Part shown: piece by piece, positions 45,453-56,438 of the stretch | Layout: every line of letters starts with the position of its first letter | Position numbering within the stretch: the stretch's first letter is position 1 | Source: Dichetophora obliterata | Lineage: Eukaryota; Arthropoda; Insecta; Diptera; Sciomyzidae | Length of the DNA: 64,000 nucleotides | Direction of reading: 5' to 3' | NCBI GenBank assembly: GCA_963920525.1 | Contig: OY986440.1 | Coordinates: 18,173,536 to 18,237,535 of the forward strand | Notes under the pieces: model-generated | Databases searched by the model: none | What the model was told of the DNA's origin: nothing | What the model saw: the letters and a program-made list of their open reading frames with translations, nothing else | Program-made: the position numbers and the translations under genes

Positions 45453-46795
45453 CAACTAAATCAAAATTAAGGACACGGATTTCAACCCATAAATCGGATA
45501 TTAAAGAGGGTCACATTCATAACTTCGACAAAGTGGAAATTTTACAATGAGAGAAAAATTACTCTAAAAGACTCACTCTTGAGATGCTCCACATATCAAA
45601 CACTCCAAGCGACATTACGCATTAACTATAAAATGGACACAGAGTGCTCACAGCTACAGACACAATATTAGTCACAAGGGAGGAAATTTGCAATAGTAGC
45701 ATTTTTTGGATTTAGTTTTATATACTCCGTGTTAAGTGTAATACGTTAATTTCAAATGTAAGAACTGTTCTGTTTGTCGTTTTTCATATTTTGTAAATTA
45801 TTTTAACTTAAATATTTTTATTGTGTTTTGTTTCTTCAGTTTTCCTGATGATTGTGAATTGCAGTGTCAATTCGAAATATTGATAATAAAAACCAACATC
45901 AAAGTTAAAAATAAAAATACAAAAATTCTTTGTTTTATATTTTCGAGACCTAAAGCCAGTAAAAAACAATTCTTGTAACTAAATAGTTTACAACTTTTCT
46001 GACGTAACAACACATTCAGAGAAAAACATCGCTCACTAAGGTATCGCTACTATAACAGTTCACAACGGTTGATTTCGCTGAATGCGGCCATTAAGAATTG
46101 TGAGCGCTCTCTTTGTGTGTATATTTTTGACAGGAGATGGTTTACAAAACAACCGTCAATGCTACCTGGTAATAATTATGACATGTTCGCGACGACGACT
46201 TTAAGACACATGTAAAATTTTTTTAAAGGAAGTTTTTATGGAGATGAATTTGCTGCAACATTTTAAGTTTGAACCTTTGTTATTTGCTGCATAAATGGCA
46301 CAATATTAATGTACGGTAAAGAAGTTCATCAAAAAAAGTAAACGTTAAAATGTGTGGTATTATCTATGTCTAGCATAATTGCATGAGAGCACGGATTGTA
46401 ACAATCCTATACTAAAATATCCAATGGATCGAGAGCACCCCGTTGTGCAAGCGTGGCATAGTAAAATCAACAGCTCAAAGAACTCTATAATGAGCTGCAC
46501 TTTACGCTAATTCCATATTCTGTTTGACTGCTCTCTCATAATAAACACAGGGTTCCATTTCAGAAACTATACTTTATAGCATGGTAAAATTAGACATGAT
46601 AGTGTTAGGGCGGAGAGCCGGTGACCGAAAATGTCAAAACGAAGTCGACAACCCACACAAAATATGCAACCAGTGAGAATGCAATGAGAAAGCAAGAATT
46701 GGCAAAAATAGCAAAATGGCTGAGTTTGACAGTTATGGTCACTTAGAAAGAGAGCACATTCACCCCTAATGTTAATGCTAATGTTGTATGGTGGA
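45453..46795. other. Cadps intron 3, middle; nothing coding
   Basis: 46010-46093 is a relic end of the GGCCGCATTCAGCG MITE family (see 7300-7661). Otherwise no recognised feature. Confidence 0.45.
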
Positions 46796-48372
46796 GATGC
46801 GTACTGCGACCTAAATAAGATCTATTGTACCTCCTTCTCAAAATATTCCTAGGTTCAAGGTATGAAACTTGCTCTAGACTCAGCTTATAGTTCCCCAGTG
46901 CTAGTTTACGTCTGCGAGCCATGGCGTCGCAGTTTGTGTATTCACTAATATGTGTATTGGAGTCTCCTCTGCTTCTTTACAGAAACGGCAGTTACTATCG
47001 GCTCCTATGCCCAATTTCATCAGGTGGTATTTAAGTTTACAGTGTCGTGTAAGGAACCCAGTTAGAATCCTTAGATTTGGTTTGCCTAAGCTTATGCACA
47101 ATTTTGCTCTTCATATGTTAAAATCTCTTAGGAGCAATTTGGATTGTCTTAGCTTTGTAAGGCTTTTCCAAAGGTTTGAACGTTTATGCCTCTCCTACCT
47201 TCTTAGTTCTTCTTTTATAGAATGTGTGCCCAATCTGAAGAATGGTTCTGGTCCTATACATTTTGTGGCTGCACCCTGTCGCGCAAGACCATCGGCTTCT
47301 TCGTTATCCTGTATTCCTTTGTGTCCTGGGACCCAAAGTATGGTAACAGTGTTATTCTTGCCTAGTTCAGTGAGTTTTGGTAGGCATTCCCATGTTATTC
47401 TCGATGATATCTCGCAGGAAACTAATGCTTTGATTGCTGTTTGGCTGTCTGACATCACAACTATATCCCGACCTTTGTATTTCTGGTCCAGATGGAACTG
47501 TGTACACAGCTGTATTTCTAGGATTTCCGCTTGGAAGATACTGGTTGTTGTCCCCATAGCATTGGTTCTTGGCCCGTACACCCCTGCACTTATACCTTCC
47601 AATGTCTTGGAGCCATCCTTATACCATGATATACTGTGTGGTTTCTTGACTTGCGATATCATCTCGCTGTCCTACTCTTTCTTGGTACTAAGCTTAATTT
47701 CGAAGTGTTTTTCGAAGTTGTACCTTTTTACTATATCGTCTCTTGGTAGATCGATGTAGGGAGTGTGCATTGCAACATCCTCCTTCTCTGTACTGCTGAT
47801 ATTTTTACCTAAATCTGTCAACACTTTTGCAATGCATAACAGAATTCGCTTGGCTGCTCCCTCTATGACAAGGTGTAAGGGTGTTCGGTCCAAAATTACT
47901 TCTATTGCTGCTGTAGGGCAGATCCTCATGACGCCTGCATACGCAGGCCAGTCGATGCACCATTGTTAGCATATTCCTCATTGTAGTAATCTTGGTTCTC
48001 TCAGCCTATGCTATTGCACCTTAGGTGAGGATGGGTCTCACCATCATGATATACATCTAGCGGAGAATTGTTGGGTTACAACCCCAGCTTTTCCCCGCCA
48101 GGTTCCTTCATACCATGAGTACGCGCGTTGCTTTGTTTATAGTTTCCTCTGCATGTCTTCTCCAAAGAAGCTTTGAATTTAATGTAAGTTCCAGGTACTT
48201 TACTTCACCTTTGAAGGGAATTTCCATGCCATTCATTCTCATAGTTCGGATAGCTTCTTTTGTTAGTAAAAGGTACTATGGTAGTTTTCGCTGGGTTGAT
48301 ATTTAGTCCCGCTGTGTTGCACCATTCCTTTGTTACTGGCAAATAATTTACTGACTGCCATGCTTTATAGCA
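46796..48372 (-). pseudogene. RNase H-bearing LINE, 5'-truncated 3' fragment
   Basis: Minus strand. From 48360 downward: the end of the RT domain (WCNTAGLNINPAKTTIVPFT), the connector IEVILDRTPLHLVIEGAAKR, an RNase H domain (about 47600-47195), then a C-terminal Cys/His motif CRFCKEAEETPIHIL. The RNase H part keeps all four acidic positions: YKDGS, QAEI, SDSQ and EEADG, plus the VPGHKG His. RNase H-bearing LINE clades include I, R1 and LOA; I cannot choose between them. Most parts lie in one frame broken by a few stops; the RT end is in another frame. Lacks endonuclease and most of the RT. Confidence 0.8.
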
Positions 48373-49210
48373 GCGGTCATCAGCGCCTAAGAGCCCGAAC
48401 AAAACCAAAGCGGTTGACGGTTGGCGGTCCTTTATCGGCGAAATACGCTGAAAACCCGTCCAAAATTGGAGCGGTGGCAGTTGTCAGATCACTGGAATGA
48501 TACAAAATATTTTATATTTTCCTTTGAATTCACATGAATGCAGCACAGACACAAAAACAGAATGTCAGATCATAGTAAAAACTAAGAAAATAACACTGAA
48601 CGTACCCAATCTTTAGCAAAAATATGGCAACATTTCAGTCATTAGAGAGAGATACGCCAGCCGTCAGAGAAAAATTAGAATAGATTCTATTTTGGTGTTT
48701 TCCCGTAGCGCATTTTTACGGCGGTTGTACTTTTGCCGGCAGCATATATTTTCATGTATTTTGTTGCACGGCGAATCCAAAAACCGACATCCGCTTTGCT
48801 TCTGTTCGGGCTCTAACTCCTTCCACTCTTTTACAACAACTTCAAGATTTTCATGATTGTTGTAATTCGCCGAATCGGTCACAGGCACAACTGCACCACA
48901 AAAATACAGCGTGTCTGTGTTGTTTTTTCTTGTCGTTGTTGGTAAATATATCGTGTGCTTGTTGTTGGTGTTTTTTTTTGTAGTTGGTAAACACAGTGCA
49001 TGCGACCGCGAACAATTCTTGCTTTTCTGAAGGTTTCTTGTTGGTAATTTTGCGTAGTGTTTCGTCCCTCCAGCATGCTTGTTGTTGCTTTTATGTGTTG
49101 TTTTTGTGTTAATAATTCCTTATTGTACCACGTAGCCAACTATTTGTTGTTTTTGTTGGTTTTTGTTGTAATTGTTGTTGCACTATTAAAAAAATTTGTT
49201 TTATGATACT
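48373..49210. mobile_element. 838-bp insertion flanked by 12-bp direct repeats
   Basis: TGCTTTATAGCA occurs at 48361-48372 and 49211-49222, as expected of a target-site duplication. Between them the sequence is rich in GTTGTT and has no recognised frame. The repeat could be chance, but 12 bp exact is suggestive. Confidence 0.45.
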
Positions 49211-49222
49211 TGCTTTATAGCA

Positions 49223-49468
49223 TCGCCGTATACATGGGTTTCAGTGTAGCATACATGGGAAATATTGTACGGTTTTTTTACTTGTATTTTGTTGTTGCGG
49301 CACCGTGCAACGGCATATCCGAGATATAGAGAATACCCCTAATATGTATATTCAATCACAAATGTCATATACTTGCAGCATGAATGCTTCCTATGCGTTT
49401 TGGGATTTAATTTAACTCCTTTAGCTTTCTTCAACTCCTTGTGCCTTTTTAAAAAAATTTATTTGCAG
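49223..49468. other. End of Cadps intron 3
   Basis: Ends in a pyrimidine-rich tract and the exon 4 acceptor. A GAATACCCCTAAT word at 49332 is the reverse of the AGGGGTATTC family end. Confidence 0.5.
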
Positions 49469-49644
49469 GCATTTCTTAAGGGCGAAACACAAATCATGGC
49501 TGACGAAGCCTTCCAAAATGCTGTGCAAAGCTATCACGATGTATTTCTAAAATCGGAACGTGTGCTAAAAATGGTGCAGTCAGGTGCCTGTTCGCAATAT
49601 GATTTTCGAGAGGTCTTCCGAAATAACATAGAGAAACGAGTGAG
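49469..49644 (+). CDS. Cadps: Cadps coding exon 4
   Basis: Begins after TTATTTGCAG and ends in AG before GTATGT (58 codons plus two bases). Encodes [20 protein letters not shown], then [19 protein letters not shown], then [14 protein letters not shown]. This is the most conserved N-terminal block of CAPS (family pattern AFLxGETQIxADEAFxNAVxSYxxVFLKSxRVxxMVQSG). The split Arg codon (AG|A) is completed by exon 5, giving [11 protein letters not shown] as in the family. No stop or frame break. Confidence 0.97.
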
Positions 49645-49800
49645 GTATGTGCGCTATGCTAATACGAAAAATGAGTTTATTTAGAACCCTGTTTAACAAG
49701 GGTGAACCATCATTTAAACCAGCAAAACAGGATTATTGTAACAAAAAGAAATCTATTTAATTCAAGTTTTAATAAATTAAAGCCATCATGACGTTTATTA

Positions 49801-50991
49801 CGAGGGTGGTCTGAAAAGTTGACGAAATGTGGTTGTGCATCTTTGTGCAGGTACTTACCGAAATTTCAGTCATGGCTCTTGTTGTTTTACAGCCGTTTGA
49901 GTGAGTCGATGTGAGTGTTTTTGTGAAAATGGAAAAAAGTAGAGTAACGAACTGTCATTAAATATTTGCTTTTGAATGGCAATACACAAATCAAAGTTGA
50001 GTTGGGCTGAGTTGAAAACTGCAACGACTGACGATAAAATCGCTAAAGTTTGTCAAATGATACTAAACGACCTTCGGATTAAACCAATCTTCGTTGTGTG
50101 CTGCATTTGCTCACGTTAGACCAAAAGCGTGGTCGATAAATCAGAGTTTTGGCGACGATTAGTTACAGTAGATAAAATTTGCATACACCATCAAACGTAC
50201 GAAACTAAAAAACAACAATAGGGGTATTCACGATTCAGTGCACTTGCCTGTGCAGTTGAGGACTTGAGGAATTGTGCATTTTTTAAAAACAAAATACACG
50301 TACGTCAAAAATCTAAACAAGTGCTTTTCTGCTATTGCCTGAAACTTGAGAACTTGAGCAGTTGTAAACTTGTGTGCATTGAACAATTTTGATAGCTTTG
50401 AAATAGTGATGGTCGTGTGTTCTCGAAAACCTAACTGCACAACCGCACAAGTCCTCAAAAACACTGGCAAGTGCACTAAATCGTGAAAAACCAAAAACTG
50501 TTTTGACAGTTTCGGCTAAAAAAGTGATGGTGACTGTTTTTTTGGGTTGTCGTTTTCAGTTATCTTCAAACAGAAAAAAACCATTACAGCGGCATACTAC
50601 GCATCATTTCTTGACAAGCTGAAGGCAGAAATGGCAGAAAAACGGCCACATTTGCAGAACAAAAACTGTGTTTCATCAACAGAATGCGCCGTTTCATACC
50701 TCAGCGGTTACCATGATAAAACGATTTCACGAATTACGGGTTGAACTGCTGGAACACCCTCCTAGCTCACCAGATCTAGCCCCAAGCGACTTCTTTTTGT
50801 TCCTTAATCTAAAAATTGCGCTCAGAGGACAGATATTTTCGTCAAATGAGGAGGCCATTACCTTCGTAAACAATTATTTTGCCTAGAAAAGCGCAAAGTA
50901 CTATTTGGACATGGTTGAAATAGAGTGGGAGCATCGCTGGGAGACTATGTAAATGAAGAGATCAAACCAGAAACTTTTCAAACCACCCTCG
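49801..50991 (+). mobile_element. mariner element interrupted by a MITE
   Basis: Terminal inverted repeats CGAGGGTGGTCTGAAAAGTT and (reverse complement) CGAGGGTGGTTTGAAAAGTT, TA on both sides (49799-49800, 50992-50993). N-terminal frame is full of stops (starts MEKSRVTN near 49929). The C-terminal half at 50547-50886 gives HLQNKNCVFHQQNAPFHT and EHPPSSPDLAPSDFFLF, the mariner D,D34D region, but with Q in place of the second catalytic Asp. Without the 270-bp MITE it would be about 920 bp, shorter than the usual 1.3 kb, so the middle is deleted. It lies in Cadps intron 4. Confidence 0.85.
50219..50490. mobile_element. AGGGGTATTCACGA-family MITE inside mariner
   Basis: Ends AGGGGTATTCACGATTCAGT and (reverse complement) GGTTTTTCACGATTTAGT, both followed by GCACTTGCC. 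Internal GTTGAGGACTTG words recur inverted. 9301-9478 is a relative (GCAGTTGAGGACTTGTGCAG). Interrupts the mariner. Confidence 0.7.
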
Positions 50992-51202
50992 TATTAATAA
51001 GCATACAGGCGAATCTGGATATAGTGAACTAATTTTTCACATTTTTCATTCGCATTTTCGATTGCTCGCATTTCCGAGTTTGAATTCTTTGGAATGTCCA
51101 TTACTAATTTGTTCACTATCGGTTCACCATTGTAATTGGCCCTGTATGACTGGTTCACTCTTTTCAGATCATTCAATAAAAAATGTCTGCTTGAATTTAT
51201 AG

Positions 51203-51434
51203 ATCTCTACCTGAAATCGATGGACTTAGTAAGGAGACCGTGCTGACGTCGTGGATGGCCAAGTTTGATATTATACTGAAGGGCAGTGGCGAGGAGGACA
51301 CGAAGCGACCGTCACGCATGCAACAGTCTCTCAACAGCGAACTTATTTTATCGAAGGAACAACTTTACGATATGTTTCAGCAAATTTTGAGTGTGAAAAA
51401 ATTTGAGCATCAGATTCTGTTTAATGCTTTAATG
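51203..51434 (+). CDS. Cadps: Cadps coding exon 5
   Basis: Starts after TTTATAG, completes the Arg codon and encodes [60 protein letters not shown] and [13 protein letters not shown]. Matches vertebrate [22 protein letters not shown] and [15 protein letters not shown]. Ends at a weaker GTGCGT donor in phase 0. The last codon is ATG (Met) where the family usually has Gln, immediately before the LDSADEQ of exon 6. This is the only odd residue at a junction. Confidence 0.96.
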
Positions 51435-53592
51435 GTGCGTACTCGTATAGAATAGTCTAGAATTAGATTGAATTGTGTGAATGCCTCACTGACATATGAG
51501 GAGGTAGTTATTCTTGATCCCAAACTGAAAACATTTTTCAAAAGAAAACAAAAGAAGGATGAAAAACTAATGATCCTTTTTTATGGGTCCAGTCCTGATT
51601 AGACAGATCGAAAAATAGTAAATTTTCGTGAATGTTTTTTTGGAAAAAGTAAAAAATATAGATACTCAAAGCTTTTCAGATATATTTATAGTATCTACTT
51701 TAAAAAAGATTGTATAAAATTTTCAGATCATTTAATTAATGTCCTGAAGGAGGACACCAGTAGCCAGTTTGCAAAACATGAACCGAGCTGCCGACCTTAT
51801 TACAGGTTGCAAAAATAATTTTTTTTTTAAGTTCAAAGATCATCACACAAACAATGTTTGGTCTCTGATCTGAAATTAAAGTGATAGATTATTTAGAGGT
51901 ATTGATTGGAACCATACGTTCGAACAAACAAAAAATCAATAAAGTTTTTTTTTACGAACAGACAGACCACTTTTCATGAAATTGATTAAAAAATAACAAA
52001 ATGGCGACGTTTGAAAATTTTTTTGTCGTTTTGACTGAAAATTTGTGTTATTTTTTATTGATAAAAAAAATCCAATATGCAATGTATCGGTGAAATTATG
52101 ATCCAATCCAATCCAAAAAAGAACATTATGAATCTTCCCTTTAAGCATGATATTCAACACAGTTATAGCTATCGAAAAATTAAAAAAAAAAACACCTAAC
52201 TAGTTCAATTTCGACCTAACTATTCAGACTGGAGGCTTAATTGATCCATCTACTATATAACCACTCTATATTGTTTCGGGATAGGGTTAGTTTCTACTAT
52301 TCTCTATTATGCAGGTGGTCGAATTGTTACCACGAATTCTTTATCTATGGAAAGCATACAAAATTCACTTCATTGCTTGAAGGCCTTTGAACACTTCCAA
52401 GACGCCTCTTGGCGTCATTCCGGGACAGCTGTAAAGATTTATTTTCATACGACACTTCAACCAGGCTACACTATACAAGCGGTTATGTTTGTGAAGCTTC
52501 GCTAAGGAATGGTAATGTTTGTGTTTATTTTTGAGCGATTATTTTGTAGTGTTTGTGATTGCTTTCAAGAAAACATACGTAAACGCTACAGATTAATGAT
52601 TGATGTCATTTACGCTGCACAATGTTAATGTTCTGCTCTCTCTAGTCTGCGCTACATTGCCTCAGCATACGATAGGTCAGGCCCGTAGTCTAGAAGGGGA
52701 CGGGTTTTTGGGTGTCTTGCCCCCATATGGTCCGCAGAGGTATACAAAAAAGTTAATACAAATAAAAAATAAAAGATTATTTAAAGAAAACTTTTGGTGT
52801 TAAAAAATAAATTTTTAAATCTACTTTCCTATACAAACCAAAAGTAGCCATTCCTATACAAAATTTTAAAATATACCGGTAGAGACACCGCACGCGCTTT
52901 ATAGTAGAGTAGCTCAGACAGAGTGTTTTTTCAATTGAATTAATATTTCTGTTTGGACGCCATACTACTATGTAAAAATTAGCCGTTCGGAGTTGACATA
53001 AAACTCGTAAGACCAGTTCTCCATCATTTGTGTTTAAACACTCAATAACACGCACAACTTAATTGACCAATAGAAGATCGGTGAAAGTTTATCCCAGGGC
53101 CGAAATGGCTAATTTGTTTTTTTTTATGTATAGCTTTTGAATAGGAACGGAATGACTTACACTTAAACATGTTTTTGACGGGTGAGGGGAGCGATGGGAG
53201 TAAAAATAGTGCAGCCGGTTTTTTACAATTCTTAAGCTTTTCAAACTCTATTTAGTCACTTAAAATTATTTAATTTTTTTCGAAATTTTTTCTAAGTTTT
53301 TGTCTAATTTTTATTTAAAAATTTTATTTGTTTTTATTCAAAAGATCTGAGCTGCACTGTTAAAAACTCTTAAAGAAATCAAACAGAATTTGAAAATATA
53401 GAAACTTTTTTACATCTGGGACTGTTTCTTTGCTTTATTTTGGTTCATCTTAAGAACTAGAGTTGAATAGGTTGGGATTGAAAACAGGAAACTATGTCTT
53501 TTTATCTTCTTTTTTAATTCTGATGAGATTTGTACATTTGTACATTTTTAAGATTTTAATTTATATATATATATACACACACATCCACTTAG
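51435..53592. other. Cadps intron 5, nothing recognised
   Basis: AT-rich with no repeat or gene that I can define, ending in a (TA)n(CA)n tract just before exon 6. Confidence 0.5.
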
Positions 53593-53843
53593 CTTGATTC
53601 AGCTGACGAACAGGCTGCAGCCATTCGACGTGAACTTGATGGACGTATGACGCGAGTCAGTGAAATGGAGAAAAATCGCAAATTAATGCCTAAATTTGTG
53701 CTCAAAGAAATGGAGTCGCTGTATATTGAAGAGCTCAAATCATCAATTAATTTGCTCATGGCGAACCTCGAATCATTGCCGGTCTCAAAAGGATCCATGG
53801 ACAGCAAGTATGGCTTGCAAAAGTTGAAGAGATACAATCACAG
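53593..53843 (+). CDS. Cadps: Cadps coding exon 6
   Basis: Acceptor CCACTTAG follows a (TA)n/(CA)n tract. Reads [19 protein letters not shown], then [20 protein letters not shown] and [15 protein letters not shown], ending [12 protein letters not shown] plus AG. This matches the vertebrate sequence [37 protein letters not shown](M/L)PVSKG and KLQKLKR. 83 codons plus two bases, donor GTAAGC. The donor is followed at once by a (TATC)n microsatellite. The next expected residues (the linker to the C2 domain) are not found contiguously. Confidence 0.96.
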
Positions 53844-56423
53844 GTAAGCATTAATAAAAAATTCCTATCTATATCTATCTATCTATCCATCTATCTATAC
53901 TGTAATATAAAATTGAAGTACAAATTTTATGTTGCCACTTAACTCCAAAAGGACTGGGCCGATTATTACGAACAAAGTTTAAGAATATCATATTTGTGCT
54001 ACAGCATATTTCAGGGGTACTTTTCTTTCAAAATTTTTATAAATAGTATATTTAATTATAGTGTTAAGTTATTTGAGAAATCATCCCAGATACCACGCAT
54101 TGCTTAATCGTTTTCTTTTCACGCGTTTTTGTTGCGATAGTTTCAATAAACTCCATGATGCTCTCCTCTCTTCTCTTTTTGAGCATAATATGCAAAATTT
54201 TTTTCCTAAAAATACTCAAACTCGAAATTATCAAAAAGGTACACTTCTAGCAAAAAATTCATAACGACCACACATTTTTTGTACCTATATAAGGTATGGT
54301 TAAAGAAAATATTTACCCAAAATTTCATTGAATTTTTTTAAAATTAGGTTTTTGCTGTTGTTTTTAATACAACAACAAAAATAAGATTTTTTTCGATAAG
54401 TAAAAAATCACAACTCTGGTAGTTTTTGTCCAGTTTTCATGTTTGATAGCTTATTTTGAAGAAAAATTAAATGGAAAGCGAAGTTTTTTGAAAATGTACA
54501 CTCATACAAAAAAATTAGAGCTTTTTGCAAAAACTAAAAGTTTTCAGTATTTTTACACGTTGAAAAATGCAAAGCGATCCATTTCTTACCATGGATCTTA
54601 AGGTACGGGCTGCACGTTTAACCCTTTCAATGGCTAGGTTAAGCTAAGAACAAAATAATTTTTTTGAGGTAATATTTCTATTATTTAGGTAATAAAAAGA
54701 TGAAGAAAACATGCATTTGATTTTTATCCGCGCTACTTATGTTTTGCATGCTTGTACAAAGAAAAAATTGTTTTGCTCCAAAATAAAAAATTTTTTTCTT
54801 GTAATCCCTTGAAGGTTTTTCAACCCTTTAGATCTTTGTTATTTAGACCATCTGAATATTGTTATCAATCAAGTCATAAAAAGATAAAAAGAAACAATTT
54901 TATTTTTATCCGGTTGATTTTTTCTTATAAAGTAGGCCACAAAAAGTTGTTTAGCTTTTCTCCGGCACAAAATCGAAAATCCAACTTACTTTAATGTCAA
55001 ATATCTCTTAAAATTTATTTTTATCATGTTGGTTTTTCATAGAACAAAACAATTTTATTTAAAAAAAAGGTTGCAAAATAGACAAAAAAAAGGGGTTAAA
55101 AAGAAAAGGTTAAAAAAATGAACTCAATTAAAAACATTTATTATGAAAAGACTATAATTTATAGAGACTTAATTTTTTTCCTAATGTAAATATTACATAA
55201 TTTTACTTTTAATTCATCTTCTTCTCGCTAGGTGGCACAGAAAAAAGTAGTCTTTTTCAGCCGGGGTCAAGATATTGAAAAATTCTTAATTGAGAAATAT
55301 TCTTAAAACGCTTCGACACGATGTTGCGTTCGTGATTTCGGTACGAACCAAACCAATAACCATAACAGCTACTGTATAATTTTCCTAATACCAAAATGTA
55401 AATTTTTCTTCTTAGATTTTGTATTTTTTGACTTTAATAAAGAAGTGAAGAAGTGACCAAGTTAGAGTGAGACATTTGTTTCATTCGCCACATAACTATT
55501 ATTTTGGTATATACTTTATCTTCATACAATTAATATTAAAGGCTTTAAGTATACCCCAAAGTGTAAACAAAAACGTTACATGTGGTTGAAAAAATTTGTA
55601 GAAAATACCCCATACAAACCGTGCTGTAAGACGTAATTATACGTACATTTTTTTTTATTATTTACATAAAAATGGTGGTGTAATTTTCGTTTAAAATTTC
55701 AAGTCTCTTTAGTCTTTTCACAATAAATGTTTTTAATTAACTCTGTTTTTTCAATGTCACCTTTAAGTCTTAGTTTAATGGCCTTATTTCGTAAAACGAA
55801 GACAGTCACTTGCGTTCAATTTTTTTTATGGCAATATATTTTAAAGGAAAATTTCAGGCCCTTTTGAAACAATCTCGGCTGTACAACAGGCGTACAGCGG
55901 CCGTACATCGACCGAGCAGTGATTATTCTACAATGAAAATAAGCAGCTTTTTAAGCAACTTTAAACGCAGAGCAAAAAGAAAGTATTTTGCGCCACACAC
56001 AAGTGGCGATACTATCAACATCAGCATAGCCGAGTGAGGCTTGCTTTTGTTGTTGGGTATGCGTTTGCTGTTGAATAAGAGCTTTTTAAAAACTCGATGA
56101 CTTACAACGGGCATACAGCGACCGTACAACTTAATTTAGGCCTTGTACGGCCGTTGACCCAGCATTTGGCCTCTGGGCTTTTTGGATTATTTTTAGGCCA
56201 CGTTCGACCCTTGTACGGCCGTTCGGCCTATGTTCGACCACCGTTCGCCCATTAATATTTGTACTCGGAAGCTGCCAGACTCGGAGTTTGATGTAATTTT
56301 AAGAGAAACCATAAAATGGTGTAACCTTTAGTTGTATTATATAGCTATTTCTAATTGACTTAACTAGAAGTGAAAACTATTGATTATTGAAGAAAAGTAA
56401 TAATTTTTTTAATTTCATTTCAG
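53844..56423. other. Cadps intron 6, repeat debris
   Basis: (TATC)n at 53862-53898, then a Helitron-like 5' sequence (AATATAAAATTGAAG...AAAGGACTGGGCCGATT). 54185-54500 is the inverted copy of 17580-17910. 55882-56240 has repeated GTACGGCCG/TACAGCG words. No coding besides the microexon that follows. Confidence 0.5.
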
Positions 56424-56438
56424 CACGCCTTCGTTTCT
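56424..56438 (+). CDS. Cadps: Candidate 15-bp Cadps microexon
   Basis: Between TTTCATTTCAG and GTAAGT, both near-consensus splice sites, lie 15 bases, CACGCCTTCGTTTCT. Joined to the AG left by exon 6 they read Ser-Thr-Pro-Ser-Phe and leave CT for the next exon, so the phase is unchanged and the microexon could be included or skipped. It sits about 2.6 kb after exon 6, exactly where the poorly conserved linker before the C2 domain is expected. No transcript evidence is available here, and a 15-bp match between good sites could arise by chance in an AT-rich intron. Confidence 0.5.

Noticed and set aside
46950..47759. A 269-codon open frame on the + strand
   Set aside because: It is the antisense of the LINE RNase H region, which reads as a recognisable protein on the minus strand; the + translation has no family features.
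44497..49345. AGGGGTATTCACGA at 44499 and its complement at 49332 as ends of one 4.8-kb element
   Set aside because: The sequence beyond the first 10 bases does not pair convincingly, and Cadps intron 3 contains unrelated elements between.
51435..51460. Read-through of Cadps exon 5 to the TAG at 51453
   Set aside because: Alignment to CAPS requires splicing at 51434 to the LDSADEQ exon; read-through residues do not match.
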